Origin: Variovorax paradoxus
GTDB taxonomy: Bacteria; Pseudomonadota; Gammaproteobacteria; Burkholderiales; Burkholderiaceae_C
Direction: 5' to 3'
Length of the DNA: 64,000 nucleotides
Assembly (NCBI RefSeq): GCF_030815855.1
Contig: NZ_JAUSXG010000001.1
Coordinates: 3,100,001-3,164,000, forward strand
Positions 26,688-34,945 of this stretch are shown piece by piece. Position 1 is the first letter of the stretch; every line of letters starts with the position of its first letter. The position numbers and the translations under genes were made by a program. A model generated the notes under the pieces. That model was not told the DNA's origin. It did not search any database and worked only from the letters and a program-made list of their open reading frames with translations.

Positions 26688-26734
26688 AATAGCCGCCGCG
26701 CGTGAACGCGCGCAAAAAAGGCGACGCGGCTATT
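26688..26734. terminator. Nested hairpin between convergent genes
   Basis: Outer arms AATAGCCGC (26688-26696) and GCGGCTATT (26726-26734) enclose an inner stem CGCGCG-TGAA-CGCGCG (26697-26712) followed by a run of six A. It sits between the erythromycin-esterase-like gene and the convergent SDR gene, overlapping the SDR stop. The A run is on the plus strand, so it is not a textbook intrinsic terminator in either direction; a structural terminator role is inferred from position. Confidence 0.4.
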
Positions 26735-27542
26735 CCGACGGCCGCGTGCGGGTCAGCCCGGTGGGCGGGCCGTCGATCGCGGTCCAGCCGCCATCGACCG
26801 ACAGCGAACTGCCCGTGATGAAGCTGGCTGCGTCCGAGGCCAGGAACGCGACCGCCGCGCCCACTTCGGAGGGCTGGCCCCAGCGGTTGAACACCGTGTG
26901 CGCCGCATAGGTGTCGTAGATTTCGGGCCGCTCCTTCAGCGGCGCCGTGAGCCGCGTTTCGATCACGCTCGGCATCACGGCATTGACGCGCACGCCGTGC
27001 GGGCCGACTTCCGACGCAAAGCCCTTCACCATCTGGGCGATGCCGGCCTTGCTGGCCGCGTAGATGCCCAGGCCCGGCTCGAGGGTGACCGCACGCATCG
27101 ACGAGCACAGCACGATGCTGCCCGCGCGCTGCTTGATCATGGGTTCGCCGAAGCGGCGCAGGAAATGAAAGGCGCCCTTCAGGTTGAGGTTCATCACCTG
27201 GTCGAACTCGTCGTCGGTGTAGTCGACGATGAGCTTGCGGATGTTCAGCGCCGGCGTCGCCACCGCAATGTCGACCCGGCCGTGCGCGGCCACGGTGTGG
27301 TCCGCCAGGGCCGCGATGTCCGCCCCGCTCGCGGCGTCGGCCGGCATCCATTCGGCCGAACCGCCCTTGCCGGTGATGTCCTGCATGGTGGCGCGCGCGC
27401 CTTCGGTGTCGCGGTCGGCGCACACCACGTGCGCGCCGAGGTCGCCCAGCGCATGGGCCGAGGCTTGGCCGATGCCCGATGCGGCGCCCAGCACCACGGC
27501 GATTTTTCCGTTCAGGTCGAAGAGTTGACGATAGTTCTGCAT
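26730..27542 (-). CDS. Short-chain dehydrogenase/reductase
   Basis: A 270-residue classical SDR using NAD(P)H. The nucleotide motif is LGAASGIG near residue 18. Asp-43 in VVCADRDTEG suggests NAD preference. The catalytic residues are Ser in VLCSSMRA near 147 and the YAASK tetrad near 161-165. The usual NNAG motif after strand four is replaced by ATPALN. The end (SSLSVDGGWTAID) is typical. It is the last gene of the TPP enzyme - Bug receptor - NIPSNAP - permease - SDR operon, 40 bp after the permease, so it probably acts on the same imported hydroxy or keto compound; that substrate is unknown. Confidence 0.9.
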   Translation of the reverse strand: MQNYRQLFDLNGKIAVVLGAASGIGQASAHALGDLGAHVVCADRDTEGARATMQDITGKGGSAEWMPADAASGADIAALADHTVAAHGRVDIAVATPALNIRKLIVDYTDDEFDQVMNLNLKGAFHFLRRFGEPMIKQRAGSIVLCSSMRAVTLEPGLGIYAASKAGIAQMVKGFASEVGPHGVRVNAVMPSVIETRLTAPLKERPEIYDTYAAHTVFNRWGQPSEVGAAVAFLASDAASFITGSSLSVDGGWTAIDGPPTGLTRTRPSE

Positions 27543-27582
27543 GGGAAAAGATCCGTTGAAAAGAAAGCGGAGAACCGGCGGC

Positions 27583-29184
27583 TCAGGGCAGCATCCAGGC
27601 CAAGGGCCCCGCCTGAAGATAGACCAGCACCGAGAGAGCCAGCAACAGCAGCAGGCTCCAGCCGATGGTCTTGCGGAAGATGATGCCCTCCTGGCCGATG
27701 ACGCCGACCGCGGCGGCCCCCACTGCCAGGCTTTGCGGCGAGATCATCTTGCCGAGCACGCCGCCGGAGGCGTTGGCGGCCGCCAGAAGCGCCGGCCGCA
27801 TGCCGGTCTCTTGCGCGGCGGCAACCTGCAGCGCGCCGAAGAGCGCGTTGGACGAGTTGTCGGAGCCCGTCACGGCCACGCCGAGCCAGCCGATGACTGG
27901 CGACAGGAACGCAAAGGCCGACCCGGTCTGCGCCATCCAGCGGCCGAGCGTGATGGTCTGGCCCGAATAGTTCATGACGAAGGCGAGCGCCAGCACGCAA
28001 AGCACGGTCGGAATGGCCCAGCGCAGCTGCTTCAGCGTGGCGCCGTAGATCTCCACGGCAACACCGGGTCGCACGCGCAGCAGAAGCGCCGACAGCACGC
28101 CCGCAAAGAGCAGCAAGGTGCCGGTCGCCGAGAGCGCATTGAGCACAAACTGCGTGGCCACCGGAGCACCCGCGGCGTTGGCGATCTCCAGCCCCGGCCA
28201 TGCGAAACGGAAGGTGCCGAACCCGAGCCACTGCTTGATGCCGGCCACCTGCGCCAGCGAGAAGACGACGATGATGAGCACATAGGGCGCATAAGCCAGC
28301 CACAACGCGCCGCCGCCGTGCCGCTCCACGTTCGCCGGGGCGGGCTCGACGTCTTCGATGTCGCCGCACGGCTCCGGCGTCCAGACCTTGAGGAACAGCA
28401 GCAGCCCGCCGGCGGAACCGAGGGCGCCGAACACGTCGGCCAGTTCCACCGAGATGTAGTTGGCGGCGATCCATTGGGAAACCGCGAAGGCCACGCCGGC
28501 CACCACGGCGGCGGGCCAGACCTGGCGCAGGCCGCGCTTGCCGTCGAAGATGAACATCAGGATCAGCGGAACGAAGGCGGCGAGCAGCGGCGTCTGGCGC
28601 CCGACAATGGCTCCCAGCAAGCCGAAGGGCTCGCCCGACACCTTGGCGAGCGTGACGATCGGCACCGCCAGCGCACCGAAGGCCACCGGCGCCGTGTTGG
28701 CGACCAGCGCCAGCACCACCGCCTTCATCGGCCGCACGCCGATGCCCAGCAGCATCGCGCCCGAAATTGCAATCGGGGTTCCGGAACCGGCCAGCGCCTC
28801 GATCAGGGCACCGAAGCTGAACGCGATGATGATGGCCTGGATGCGCGGGTCGGGGCTGATGCGCGCAAAGCTGTCCCTGAGCACCGCGAAGTGCCCCGAC
28901 TTCACGGTCATGTTGTAGAGCCAGATGGCGTTGACGATGATCCACAGCACCGTGAGCACGCCGAACGCCGCGCCGTAGAGCCCCAGGTTCAGCGTCGCCG
29001 CCAGCGGCATGCCGTAGGCGAGCACGGCCACCAGCATGCACACGGCCAGCGATATCAGCGCCGCGATATGCGGCGCCACCCTCAGCCACCCCAAGAGAAG
29101 GAACATGACGAGGAGCGGAAGCGCGGCCAATGCCGACGACAAGAGCAATGACCCGCCGATCGGGTCGTAGATTTGTTGGTACAA
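27583..29184 (-). CDS. LctP/GlcA-family lactate-type permease
   Basis: A 533-residue inner-membrane protein with about 13-14 hydrophobic segments, of the lactate permease (LctP, GlcA) family. Family motifs include AFSFGALIEALAGSGTPIAISGAML near residues 105-130 and AVTGSDNSSNALFGALQVAAA near 430. These carriers import lactate, glycolate or similar 2-hydroxy acids with protons. The start codon is TTG with CCGGAG about nine bases before it. It lies 51 bp after the NIPSNAP gene and 40 bp before the SDR gene on the same strand. The presence of both this carrier and a Bug-type binding protein in one operon is notable; the carrier needs no binding protein. Confidence 0.92.
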   Translation of the reverse strand: MYQQIYDPIGGSLLLSSALAALPLLVMFLLLGWLRVAPHIAALISLAVCMLVAVLAYGMPLAATLNLGLYGAAFGVLTVLWIIVNAIWLYNMTVKSGHFAVLRDSFARISPDPRIQAIIIAFSFGALIEALAGSGTPIAISGAMLLGIGVRPMKAVVLALVANTAPVAFGALAVPIVTLAKVSGEPFGLLGAIVGRQTPLLAAFVPLILMFIFDGKRGLRQVWPAAVVAGVAFAVSQWIAANYISVELADVFGALGSAGGLLLFLKVWTPEPCGDIEDVEPAPANVERHGGGALWLAYAPYVLIIVVFSLAQVAGIKQWLGFGTFRFAWPGLEIANAAGAPVATQFVLNALSATGTLLLFAGVLSALLLRVRPGVAVEIYGATLKQLRWAIPTVLCVLALAFVMNYSGQTITLGRWMAQTGSAFAFLSPVIGWLGVAVTGSDNSSNALFGALQVAAAQETGMRPALLAAANASGGVLGKMISPQSLAVGAAAVGVIGQEGIIFRKTIGWSLLLLLALSVLVYLQAGPLAWMLP

Positions 29185-29235
29185 GTTTTTTGTCTCCGGG
29201 GTTTCTTTTGTTCTCGAATGCGCTGGCCCGCGGGC

Positions 29236-29553
29236 TCAGGGCTTGAAGAACGGCGTGGGTACCATCAGCCGCGTGTCCTGCGACACCAGGTAGGCGGCCT
29301 GCGCGCTCTTCTCCAGATAGGCGGCCCACTCCGGGTCGCGCTGCATGCCGGCGCGCTTGCGCTCGCGGTCGGCGGCGTCGGCAAACATCCAGATGTGCGT
29401 GTAGCTGTTCACATTGCCGGTTTCGGTCTGCAGGTACGCGAGCGGCTCGCCGAGATGGCGGCGCTGCACGCCGTAGCCGTGCTCGGCATACAGCGCCAGG
29501 TGCTTCTTCAATGTGCCGGGTCGGCAGGTGTAGGTGCGAACGTCGTAGAGCAT
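29236..29553 (-). CDS. NIPSNAP-family protein
   Basis: A 105-residue cytosolic protein of the NIPSNAP alpha-beta barrel type. It has the family opening YDVRTYTCRPGTLKKHLALY, a central YLQTETGNVNSYTHIWMFAD and the basic RKRAGMQRDPEWAAYLEK stretch before the final strands. Bacterial members are often found in catabolic operons together with Bug receptors and dehydrogenases, where they may act as small enzymes or bind products; no reaction is proven. It sits between the Bug receptor gene (60 bp upstream) and the permease gene. Confidence 0.88.
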   Translation of the reverse strand: MLYDVRTYTCRPGTLKKHLALYAEHGYGVQRRHLGEPLAYLQTETGNVNSYTHIWMFADAADRERKRAGMQRDPEWAAYLEKSAQAAYLVSQDTRLMVPTPFFKP

Positions 29554-29613
29554 GGGACTTCCTTGTTTGTTGTTGCTCGATGAGATGAATGGGCGGACGG
29601 ATCGATCGGTGCG

Positions 29614-30603
29614 TCAGTCCACAGTCGCGCCGGAGCGTTCGACCAGGGCACCCCATCGCGTCACTTCCTGGCCCACGAACTTCTGGAACGCTTCGTGCTG
29701 GTCGCCGACGGGGTCGGCCCCCAGTTCCTTCAACCGCGCCTGAACGGCGGGATCGGCCACGGCGCGGGCGATGGCGGAAGACAGCCTGGCGACCACCGGC
29801 GCTGGCGTAGCGGCCGGTGCGAAGAGGCCGAACCACGAGCGTGCGTCCAGCTTCGGGTAGCCCGCTTCGGCAAAGGTGGGCACGTCGGGCAGGTTCGCGC
29901 GGCGGGTGCCGCCGGTCACGGCCAGCGGCCGCAGGCGCCCGGCCTGCACTTGCGCGAGCGCCTCGGGCAGGTTGGCGAACATGGCCTGCACCTGCCCGCC
30001 GACGAGGTCGTTCTGCGCCAGCGCGCCGCCCTTATAGGGCACGTGCATCATGCGGACGCCGGCCAGCGTGTTGAACTGCTCGCCCGCCAGGTGCGCCGCG
30101 GTGCCGGTGCCGCCGGAGGCGAAGTTGACCTTGCCGTCGTTGGACTTGGCATGGGAAGCGAGTTCCGCCGGCGTCCGGGCGGGCAGCGACGGGTGCACCA
30201 CCAGCACCAGCGGCACCGACGCGAGATTCGACAGCGCCGCAAAATCGGTCGTCAGGCGGTAGTCGAGCTTGCGGTACAGGGTGGCATTGATCGCATGGCT
30301 GGACGTGGCCATGAGCACGGTGTAGCCGTCGGGCGCCGCGCGGGCGACGGACACGGCGCCGATGTTGCCGTTGGCGCCGGCCTTGTTTTCGACCACCACC
30401 GGCTGGCCCAGTTGCTCCGACACCTTCTGCCCGACCACGCGTGCGATCACGTCGGTGGCGCCGCCGGCTGCAAAGGGCACCACGATGCGGATGGGGCGGT
30501 TCGGGAAATCCGCCGCCGATGCCGCGGGCTGCGCGCTTGCGCCCATGCTTGCGCCCACAGCGATGCCCAGCGCCACGGCCGGCGCCTTCCATGCTCTCTT
30601 CAT
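29614..30603 (-). CDS. Bug-family periplasmic substrate-binding protein
   Basis: A 329-residue solute receptor of the Bug (TctC-like) family, abundant in Bordetella and Comamonadaceae. A signal peptide is clear (VALGIAVGASMGASAQPAASA, cut near residue 30). Conserved features follow: FPNRPIRIVVPFAAGGATD, GANGNIGAVSVARAAPDGYT, HVPYKGGALAQNDLVGGQV and LPDVPTFAEAGYP. The acidic residue following the PYKG region and the Asp in RSWFGLFAP's neighbourhood help fix a carboxylate ligand in this family. No tripartite TctA/TctB membrane genes are adjacent, as is usual for orphan Bug receptors. It lies 34 bp after the TPP enzyme gene, which implies that the operon is for a small organic acid. Confidence 0.93.
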   Translation of the reverse strand: MKRAWKAPAVALGIAVGASMGASAQPAASAADFPNRPIRIVVPFAAGGATDVIARVVGQKVSEQLGQPVVVENKAGANGNIGAVSVARAAPDGYTVLMATSSHAINATLYRKLDYRLTTDFAALSNLASVPLVLVVHPSLPARTPAELASHAKSNDGKVNFASGGTGTAAHLAGEQFNTLAGVRMMHVPYKGGALAQNDLVGGQVQAMFANLPEALAQVQAGRLRPLAVTGGTRRANLPDVPTFAEAGYPKLDARSWFGLFAPAATPAPVVARLSSAIARAVADPAVQARLKELGADPVGDQHEAFQKFVGQEVTRWGALVERSGATVD

Positions 30604-30637
30604 GTCGTGTCTCCTTGGTTTTTTTCCGATGAATTGC

Positions 30638-32323
30638 TCAGGCGGTCGACTTGAGCGCCGAGCGCCGCAGGGCCGACAGCGTGGTCCGCGGCGTCAGGAT
30701 CTCGGCCTCGATGGCCAGTTCGATCAGGCGTGCGCCGCCCGAAGCCAGCGCACGGTCCAGCGCGGGGCCGAACGACGCGCTGTCCTCGACCCTTTCGGCC
30801 TCGATGCCGAAGGACTGCTCATAGGCGACGAAGTCGGGGTTACACAGGTCGGTGCCGATGGGGCGCCCCGGATAGTTCGCCTCCTGGTGCATGCGGATGG
30901 TTCCGTACATGCCGTTGTTGAACACGATGAAGATGATCGCCAGCGCGTGCTGCTTCACCGTGGCGAGCTCCTGCGAAGTCATCAGGAAGCAGCCGTCCCC
31001 CGCCAGGCACACCACCTGCCGCGACGGATCGTGCAGCTTGGCGGCAATGGCGGCGGGCACGCCGTAGCCCATGGCGCCGCTGGTGGGCGCAAGTTGGCTG
31101 CGCGGACGCGAGAACTGGTAGTAGCGATGCGCCCATGCGCTGTAGTTGCCCGCTCCGTTGGTCAGGATGGCATCGGGCTCGAGCGTGTCGCGCAGCGCCG
31201 CGATCACGCGCGCGGGGTCGAGGCGCGCCTCACGCGGTGCCGGCGCCACGTAGCGCGTGTAGCGGGCGTGCAGGTCGTGCAGCCAGTCCCGCCAGGCCGA
31301 GGCGTCCACGGGCGCGAGCGCTGCCGCAGCACTGGCGAACGCATTCATGCCGGCGAGCACCTTGACTTCCGGCTGGTACACGCGGCCCAGTTCTTCGGCG
31401 CAGGGCAGCACGTGCACCAGCCGCTGCTGCGGCACGGGAACTTCGAGCAGCGTGTAGCCGCTGGTCACGATTTCTCCCAGGCGCGTGCCCACGGCGATCA
31501 GCAGGTCCGCCTCGCGTACGGCCTGCGCCAGTTCGGGATTCAGGCCTATGCCGACTTCTCCCACATAGTGCGAACCGCGGTTGTCGAACAGGTCTTGCCG
31601 CCTGAATGCACAGGCCACGGGCAGGCCGTTCTGCGTGGCAAAGCGTTCGATGTCGCGCAGGCCGGCGTCGCTCCATCCCGGCCCGCCGAGCATCAGCAGC
31701 GGCTTGCGCGCCTGCACCAGGCACTCGCGCAATTTCGCCATCGCCTCGGGCGCGGGATGCGGCTCGGGGATCTCCACTTTCGGCGAGCGGCGCGCAAACG
31801 CCGAGTCGGTCAGCATGTCCTCGGGCAGGGCCAGCACCACCGGGCCGGGGCGGCCCGACATCGCGACGGAGAAGGCGCGCGTCATGTACTCCGACACGCG
31901 CGACACGTCGTCGATCTGCGCGACCCACTTCGTGAACGTGCCGAACATGCGCCGGTAGTCGATTTCCTGGAACGCTTCACGCTCGAGCATGTCGCGCCCC
32001 ACCTGCCCGATCAGCAGGATCATCGGCGTGGAGTCCTGGAACGCGGTGTGCACGCCGATGCTGGCGTTGGTGGCGCCGGGGCCGCGGGTCACCATGCAGA
32101 CGCCGGGCCGCCCCGTCAGCTTGCCGTGCGCTTCGGCCATGAACGCGGCCGCCCCTTCGTGGCGGCAGGCAATGACGCGCAGCGCCTGCTGCTCGGCATA
32201 GAGCGCATTCAGAACGTCCAGGTAGCTTTCGCCCGGTACGCAGAAGACCGTGTCGGTGCCTTGCGCCAGCAAGGCGTCGACGACCTGTTGGCCGCCCGTG
32301 CGGAGCTTGGGAATGTCATTCAT
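30638..32323 (-). CDS. Thiamine-pyrophosphate enzyme, acetolactate-synthase-like
   Basis: A 561-residue ThDP-dependent enzyme with the three usual domains. The N-terminal domain has CVPGESYLDVLNAL with the catalytic Glu near residue 34. The middle domain starts around LLMLGGPGWSDAGL. The C-terminal domain carries the ThDP/Mg motif, AGDGCFLMTSQEL near 425 ending in the FNN sequence. It resembles acetolactate-synthase-type and benzoylformate-decarboxylase-type proteins of unknown substrate; no regulatory subunit follows, so branched-chain amino acid synthesis is unlikely. GTG at 32326 directly precedes the ATG at 32323 and could also be used. It is first in the operon, and only about 75 bp separate it from the end of an IS5-family element, so its promoter region has been replaced or rebuilt. 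Confidence 0.9.
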   Translation of the reverse strand: MNDIPKLRTGGQQVVDALLAQGTDTVFCVPGESYLDVLNALYAEQQALRVIACRHEGAAAFMAEAHGKLTGRPGVCMVTRGPGATNASIGVHTAFQDSTPMILLIGQVGRDMLEREAFQEIDYRRMFGTFTKWVAQIDDVSRVSEYMTRAFSVAMSGRPGPVVLALPEDMLTDSAFARRSPKVEIPEPHPAPEAMAKLRECLVQARKPLLMLGGPGWSDAGLRDIERFATQNGLPVACAFRRQDLFDNRGSHYVGEVGIGLNPELAQAVREADLLIAVGTRLGEIVTSGYTLLEVPVPQQRLVHVLPCAEELGRVYQPEVKVLAGMNAFASAAAALAPVDASAWRDWLHDLHARYTRYVAPAPREARLDPARVIAALRDTLEPDAILTNGAGNYSAWAHRYYQFSRPRSQLAPTSGAMGYGVPAAIAAKLHDPSRQVVCLAGDGCFLMTSQELATVKQHALAIIFIVFNNGMYGTIRMHQEANYPGRPIGTDLCNPDFVAYEQSFGIEAERVEDSASFGPALDRALASGGARLIELAIEAEILTPRTTLSALRRSALKSTA

Positions 32324-32395
32324 CACTGCAATCGCCCGCGTCGCCGCGGTGAGTTGGAAAGGTGATGAACTCTATGCAGGCACGCCCCTTGGCCG

Positions 32396-32399
32396 TTAG
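32396..32399. repeat. Target duplication TTAG, left side of the IS5-family element
   Basis: TTAG at 32396-32399 is repeated at 34887-34890, directly outside both ends of the IS5-family element. A 4-bp duplication of YTAR type is the expected product of IS5-group insertion. Confidence 0.85.
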
Positions 32400-32514
32400 G
32401 GAACGTCTGATCAAGTCGCAAATTGGCTTGAGGACGAGTGTGCTTGCTGTCCCGCTGCGCGCGAAGGCTCGTTGCAGTGGGCATGCCATGCGTTTGAGAG
32501 CCTTTGCGGCCCAT

Positions 32515-33054
32515 TCACGCCGTCTGCGGACGCACCTGTCCCATCATCGCAATCAGTTGCCTTCTGGCCATCCACAGATTCGACAACGCAAACAGCGTGA
32601 TCACATGCGCCGTGTTCTTGGCCAGCCCCTTGAACCTCACCTTCGCAAGGCCGAACTGCCGCTTGATCACCCGGAACGGGTGCTCCACCTTCGCCCGGAT
32701 GCTGGCCTTTTGATATTCCTGCTTGCGCGCTCTGGTCTTGGCCCGGCCCTCCGGCATCTTCGCCATGTCGCTGGGGCGCCCTGCAATGTGCCATTGCACG
32801 CTGCGCTCCACTCGGCTCTGTGCTCCGCGATAGCCCGAGTCGGCCCACACCGCGTCCTCTTTGCCATGCAGCAGGTCGCTCACCTGCTCCACGTCGGCCT
32901 CATTGGCCGCCGTGGTCGTCACCGTGTGCACCAGCCCCGAGTCCGCGTCCACGCCGATGTGCGCCTTCATCCCGAAGTGCCACTGGTTGCCCTTCTTCGT
33001 CTGGTGCATCTCCGGGTCTCGCTGCCCGCTCTCGTTCTTGGTCGAACTGGGTGC
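32515..33054 (-). pseudogene. IS5-family transposase, 3' part
   Basis: C-terminal part of a DDE transposase. It begins at the insertion point ([22 protein letters not shown]) and includes [18 protein letters not shown] with the second catalytic Asp, VWADSGYRG, and the ending [20 protein letters not shown] with the catalytic Glu region upstream (KVEHPFR). With the 5' part it makes a 325-residue protein, so only the IS3 insertion has broken it. Confidence 0.92.
33051..33054. repeat. Target duplication GTGC of the nested IS3-family element
   Basis: GTGC at 33051-33054 is repeated at 34376-34379, directly outside the two ends of the IS3-family element. A 4-bp duplication falls in the 3-5 bp range of the family, and removing one copy with the insert restores the IS5 transposase frame. 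Confidence 0.85.
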
Positions 33055-33104
33055 TGAATCGCCCCGGATTTCGTGGAGGCTCAACACTCTGAGAGGATTG
33101 AGCC

Positions 33105-33428
33105 ATGAAGAAGTCGAACAAGTTTTCACCCGAGGTGCGTGAGCGCGCGGTGAGGATGGTGCAGGAGCACCGTGGGGAGTACCCGTCGCTATGGGCTGCG
33201 ATCGAATCGATTGCACCGAAGATCGGCTGCGTGCCGCAGACGCTGAACGAATGGGTCAAACGCGACGAGATCGACCACGGCGTGCGAGAAGGCGTGACGA
33301 CCAGCGAGGCGCAGCGGTTGAAGGAACTCGAGCGCGAGGTCAAGGAGCTGCGCAGGGCCAACGAGATCCTGAAGCTGGCGAGCGCGTTTTTCGCCCAGGC
33401 GGAGCTCGACCGCCGGCTGAAGTCCTGA
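33105..33428 (+). CDS. IS3-family OrfA (helix-turn-helix and leucine-zipper protein)
   Basis: A 107-residue OrfA. Residues about 8-55 form the helix-turn-helix that binds the terminal repeats ([36 protein letters not shown]). Residues 65-95 are a leucine-zipper-like coiled coil ([20 protein letters not shown]). The run TTTTTC at 33387-33392 (codons for AFF) is a plausible -1 slippery site that would fuse OrfA to OrfB. Its ATG is preceded by GAGAGG. Confidence 0.93.
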   Translation: MKKSNKFSPEVRERAVRMVQEHRGEYPSLWAAIESIAPKIGCVPQTLNEWVKRDEIDHGVREGVTTSEAQRLKELEREVKELRRANEILKLASAFFAQAELDRRLKS

Positions 33429-34336
33429 GGGATTTCATCGACAAGCATCGCGCCACCTTCGGGGTCGAGCCGATCTGCAAGGTCTTGCAGGTTGCCCCGT
33501 CGGGCTACCGGCGACACGCAGCACTGCTGCGCGAGCCGCACAAGCGCTGCGCCCGAGCACGCCGCGACGATGTCCTCATTACGGCGATACAACGCGTCTG
33601 GCAGGCCAACATGCAGGTCTATGGGGCCGACAAGGTCTGGAGGCAACTGGCACGCGAGGGCACTGCGGTGGCGCGCTGCACGGTCGAGCGGCTGATGCGG
33701 CGCTTGGGGCTGAGAGGCGTGATGCGCGGCAAGGTGGTGAAGACCACGATCAGCGATGCCAGGGCGCCATGCCCGCTGGACCGGGTCAACCGGCAGTTCC
33801 GCGCGCAGCGTCCGAACCAGCTGTGGGTCTCGGACTTCACGTACGTGTCGACCTGGCAGGGCTGGCTCTACGTGGCCTTCGTGATCGACGTGTTCGCCCG
33901 GCGCATTGTGGGCTGGCGGGTCAGTAGCTCGATGCGCACGGACTTCGTGCTCGATGCCTTGGAGCAAGCGCTGTACGACCGTCAGCCCGAGCGCGACGGC
34001 AGCTTGATTTGCCACTCGGATCGCGGCTCGCAATACGTCAGCATCCGGTACACCGAACGGCTGGGCGAGGCGGGCATCGAGCCGTCAGTAGGCAGCAAAG
34101 GCGACTCCTATGACAACGCCCTGGCCGAGACGATCAATGGGCTCTACAAGGCCGAGTTGATCCATCGCCGAGCACCGTGGAAGACCAAGGAGGCGGTGGA
34201 GTTCGCAACGCTCGAATGGGTGTCCTGGTTCAACCACCAACGCCTGCTCGAACCGATCGGCTACATCCCGCCTGCAGAAGCTGAGGCAAACTACTATCGG
34301 CAACTCGCCAGTCAGACCGCCACGGCGGTGGTATGA
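33389..34336 (+). CDS. IS3-family OrfB (DDE transposase, made by -1 frameshift)
   Basis: Catalytic part of the IS3 transposase, in the -1 frame relative to OrfA; no normal start codon is placed well, so expression as OrfAB by frameshifting near 33387-33392 is expected. HTH_21-like region: [19 protein letters not shown]. The rve integrase core has the DDE residues in [27 protein letters not shown] and [20 protein letters not shown]. The end, [20 protein letters not shown], is typical. The reading frame is uninterrupted up to the stop 39 bp before the right terminus of the element. Confidence 0.92.
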   Translation, partial: FRPGGARPPAEVLRDFIDKHRATFGVEPICKVLQVAPSGYRRHAALLREPHKRCARARRDDVLITAIQRVWQANMQVYGADKVWRQLAREGTAVARCTVERLMRRLGLRGVMRGKVVKTTISDARAPCPLDRVNRQFRAQRPNQLWVSDFTYVSTWQGWLYVAFVIDVFARRIVGWRVSSSMRTDFVLDALEQALYDRQPERDGSLICHSDRGSQYVSIRYTERLGEAGIEPSVGSKGDSYDNALAETINGLYKAELIHRRAPWKTKEAVEFATLEWVSWFNHQRLLEPIGYIPPAEAEANYYRQLASQTATAVV

Positions 34337-34375
34337 CTTAAACCAACCGGCCTCCACGAAAGCCGGGGCGATTCA

Positions 34376-34817
34376 GTGCCGCGATGATCGTGGCGTCCAC
34401 GATGGAGCCTCTCTTCAGAAGCAGCCCCTTCTTGGCCAGGTGGGCATTGACCTGCTTGAAGATGTCCTCGGCCAAATCGCTGGCCTCCAGCAGGTGGCGG
34501 AAGTTCAGGATCGTCGTCTCGTCGGGAACCGACTCCATCCCCAGGCCCGCGAACGCGCGCAGCGAGGCGATCTCGTACAGGGCTTCCTCCATCGCCGGAT
34601 CGCTCAGCGCGAACCAGTTCTGCATCAGGTGCACGCGGAGCATCGCCTCGAGCGGATACGGCCGGCGTCCGCGGCCTGCCACAGGGTAGTGCGGCTCGAT
34701 GACTTTGAGCAGGGCCTTCCAAGGCACCACCAGTTCCATCTCGGCAAGGAAGACTTCCCGGCGTGTCTTCTTCCTCTTGCCCGCATGCTCAGCATCCGAA
34801 AAACTGATCTGGCTCAT
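34376..34817 (-). pseudogene. IS5-family transposase, 5' part
   Basis: N-terminal part of the IS5-family transposase, starting MSQISFSDAEHAGKRKKTRR with AAGGAG before the ATG. It includes the DUF772-type domain (YPLEAMLRVHLMQNWFALSD, VPDETTILNFRHLLE) and the first catalytic Asp in GSIVDATIIAA, after which the IS3-family element interrupts the codons. The open frame upstream to 34847 starts at a TTG and lacks the family's normal N-terminus. Confidence 0.92.
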
Positions 34818-34945
34818 CTTTGGCGCTCCTTCAGCATGCGTGATCAACGTTCAGACCGTCTATCGGTGGACTTGATCAGACGTTCCTTAGGACTTAAGCG
34901 AGCTTGAATTGCACTTTTCCGCAGCGGCGCCCTCGCCGCACGCGG

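Larger units (their letters stand above)
33055..34375 (+). mobile_element. IS3-family insertion sequence nested in the IS5-family element
   Basis: A complete 1321-bp element. Its 26-bp terminal inverted repeats (33055-33080 and 34350-34375) begin TGAATCGCCCCGG and match at 25 of 26 positions. Ends of the form TG...CA and two overlapping reading frames, orfA and orfB, are typical of IS3. It is flanked by GTGC duplications inside the IS5 transposase codons for ATIIAA-PSSTKN. Both frames look intact, so this element is potentially active. Confidence 0.95.
32400..34886 (-). mobile_element. IS5-family element, split by an IS3-family insertion
   Basis: Perfect 18-bp terminal inverted repeats, GGAACGTCTGATCAAGTC, lie at 32400-32417 and 34869-34886, flanked by the TTAG duplication. 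Subtracting the nested IS3-family element and its 4-bp duplication leaves about 1162 bp, normal for this family. The transposase gene reads on the minus strand and rejoins in frame once the insert is removed. The element lies between an AraC-type regulator gene and the first gene of the TPP/permease operon. It can no longer make its own transposase, though a related copy could still mobilise it. Confidence 0.93.
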
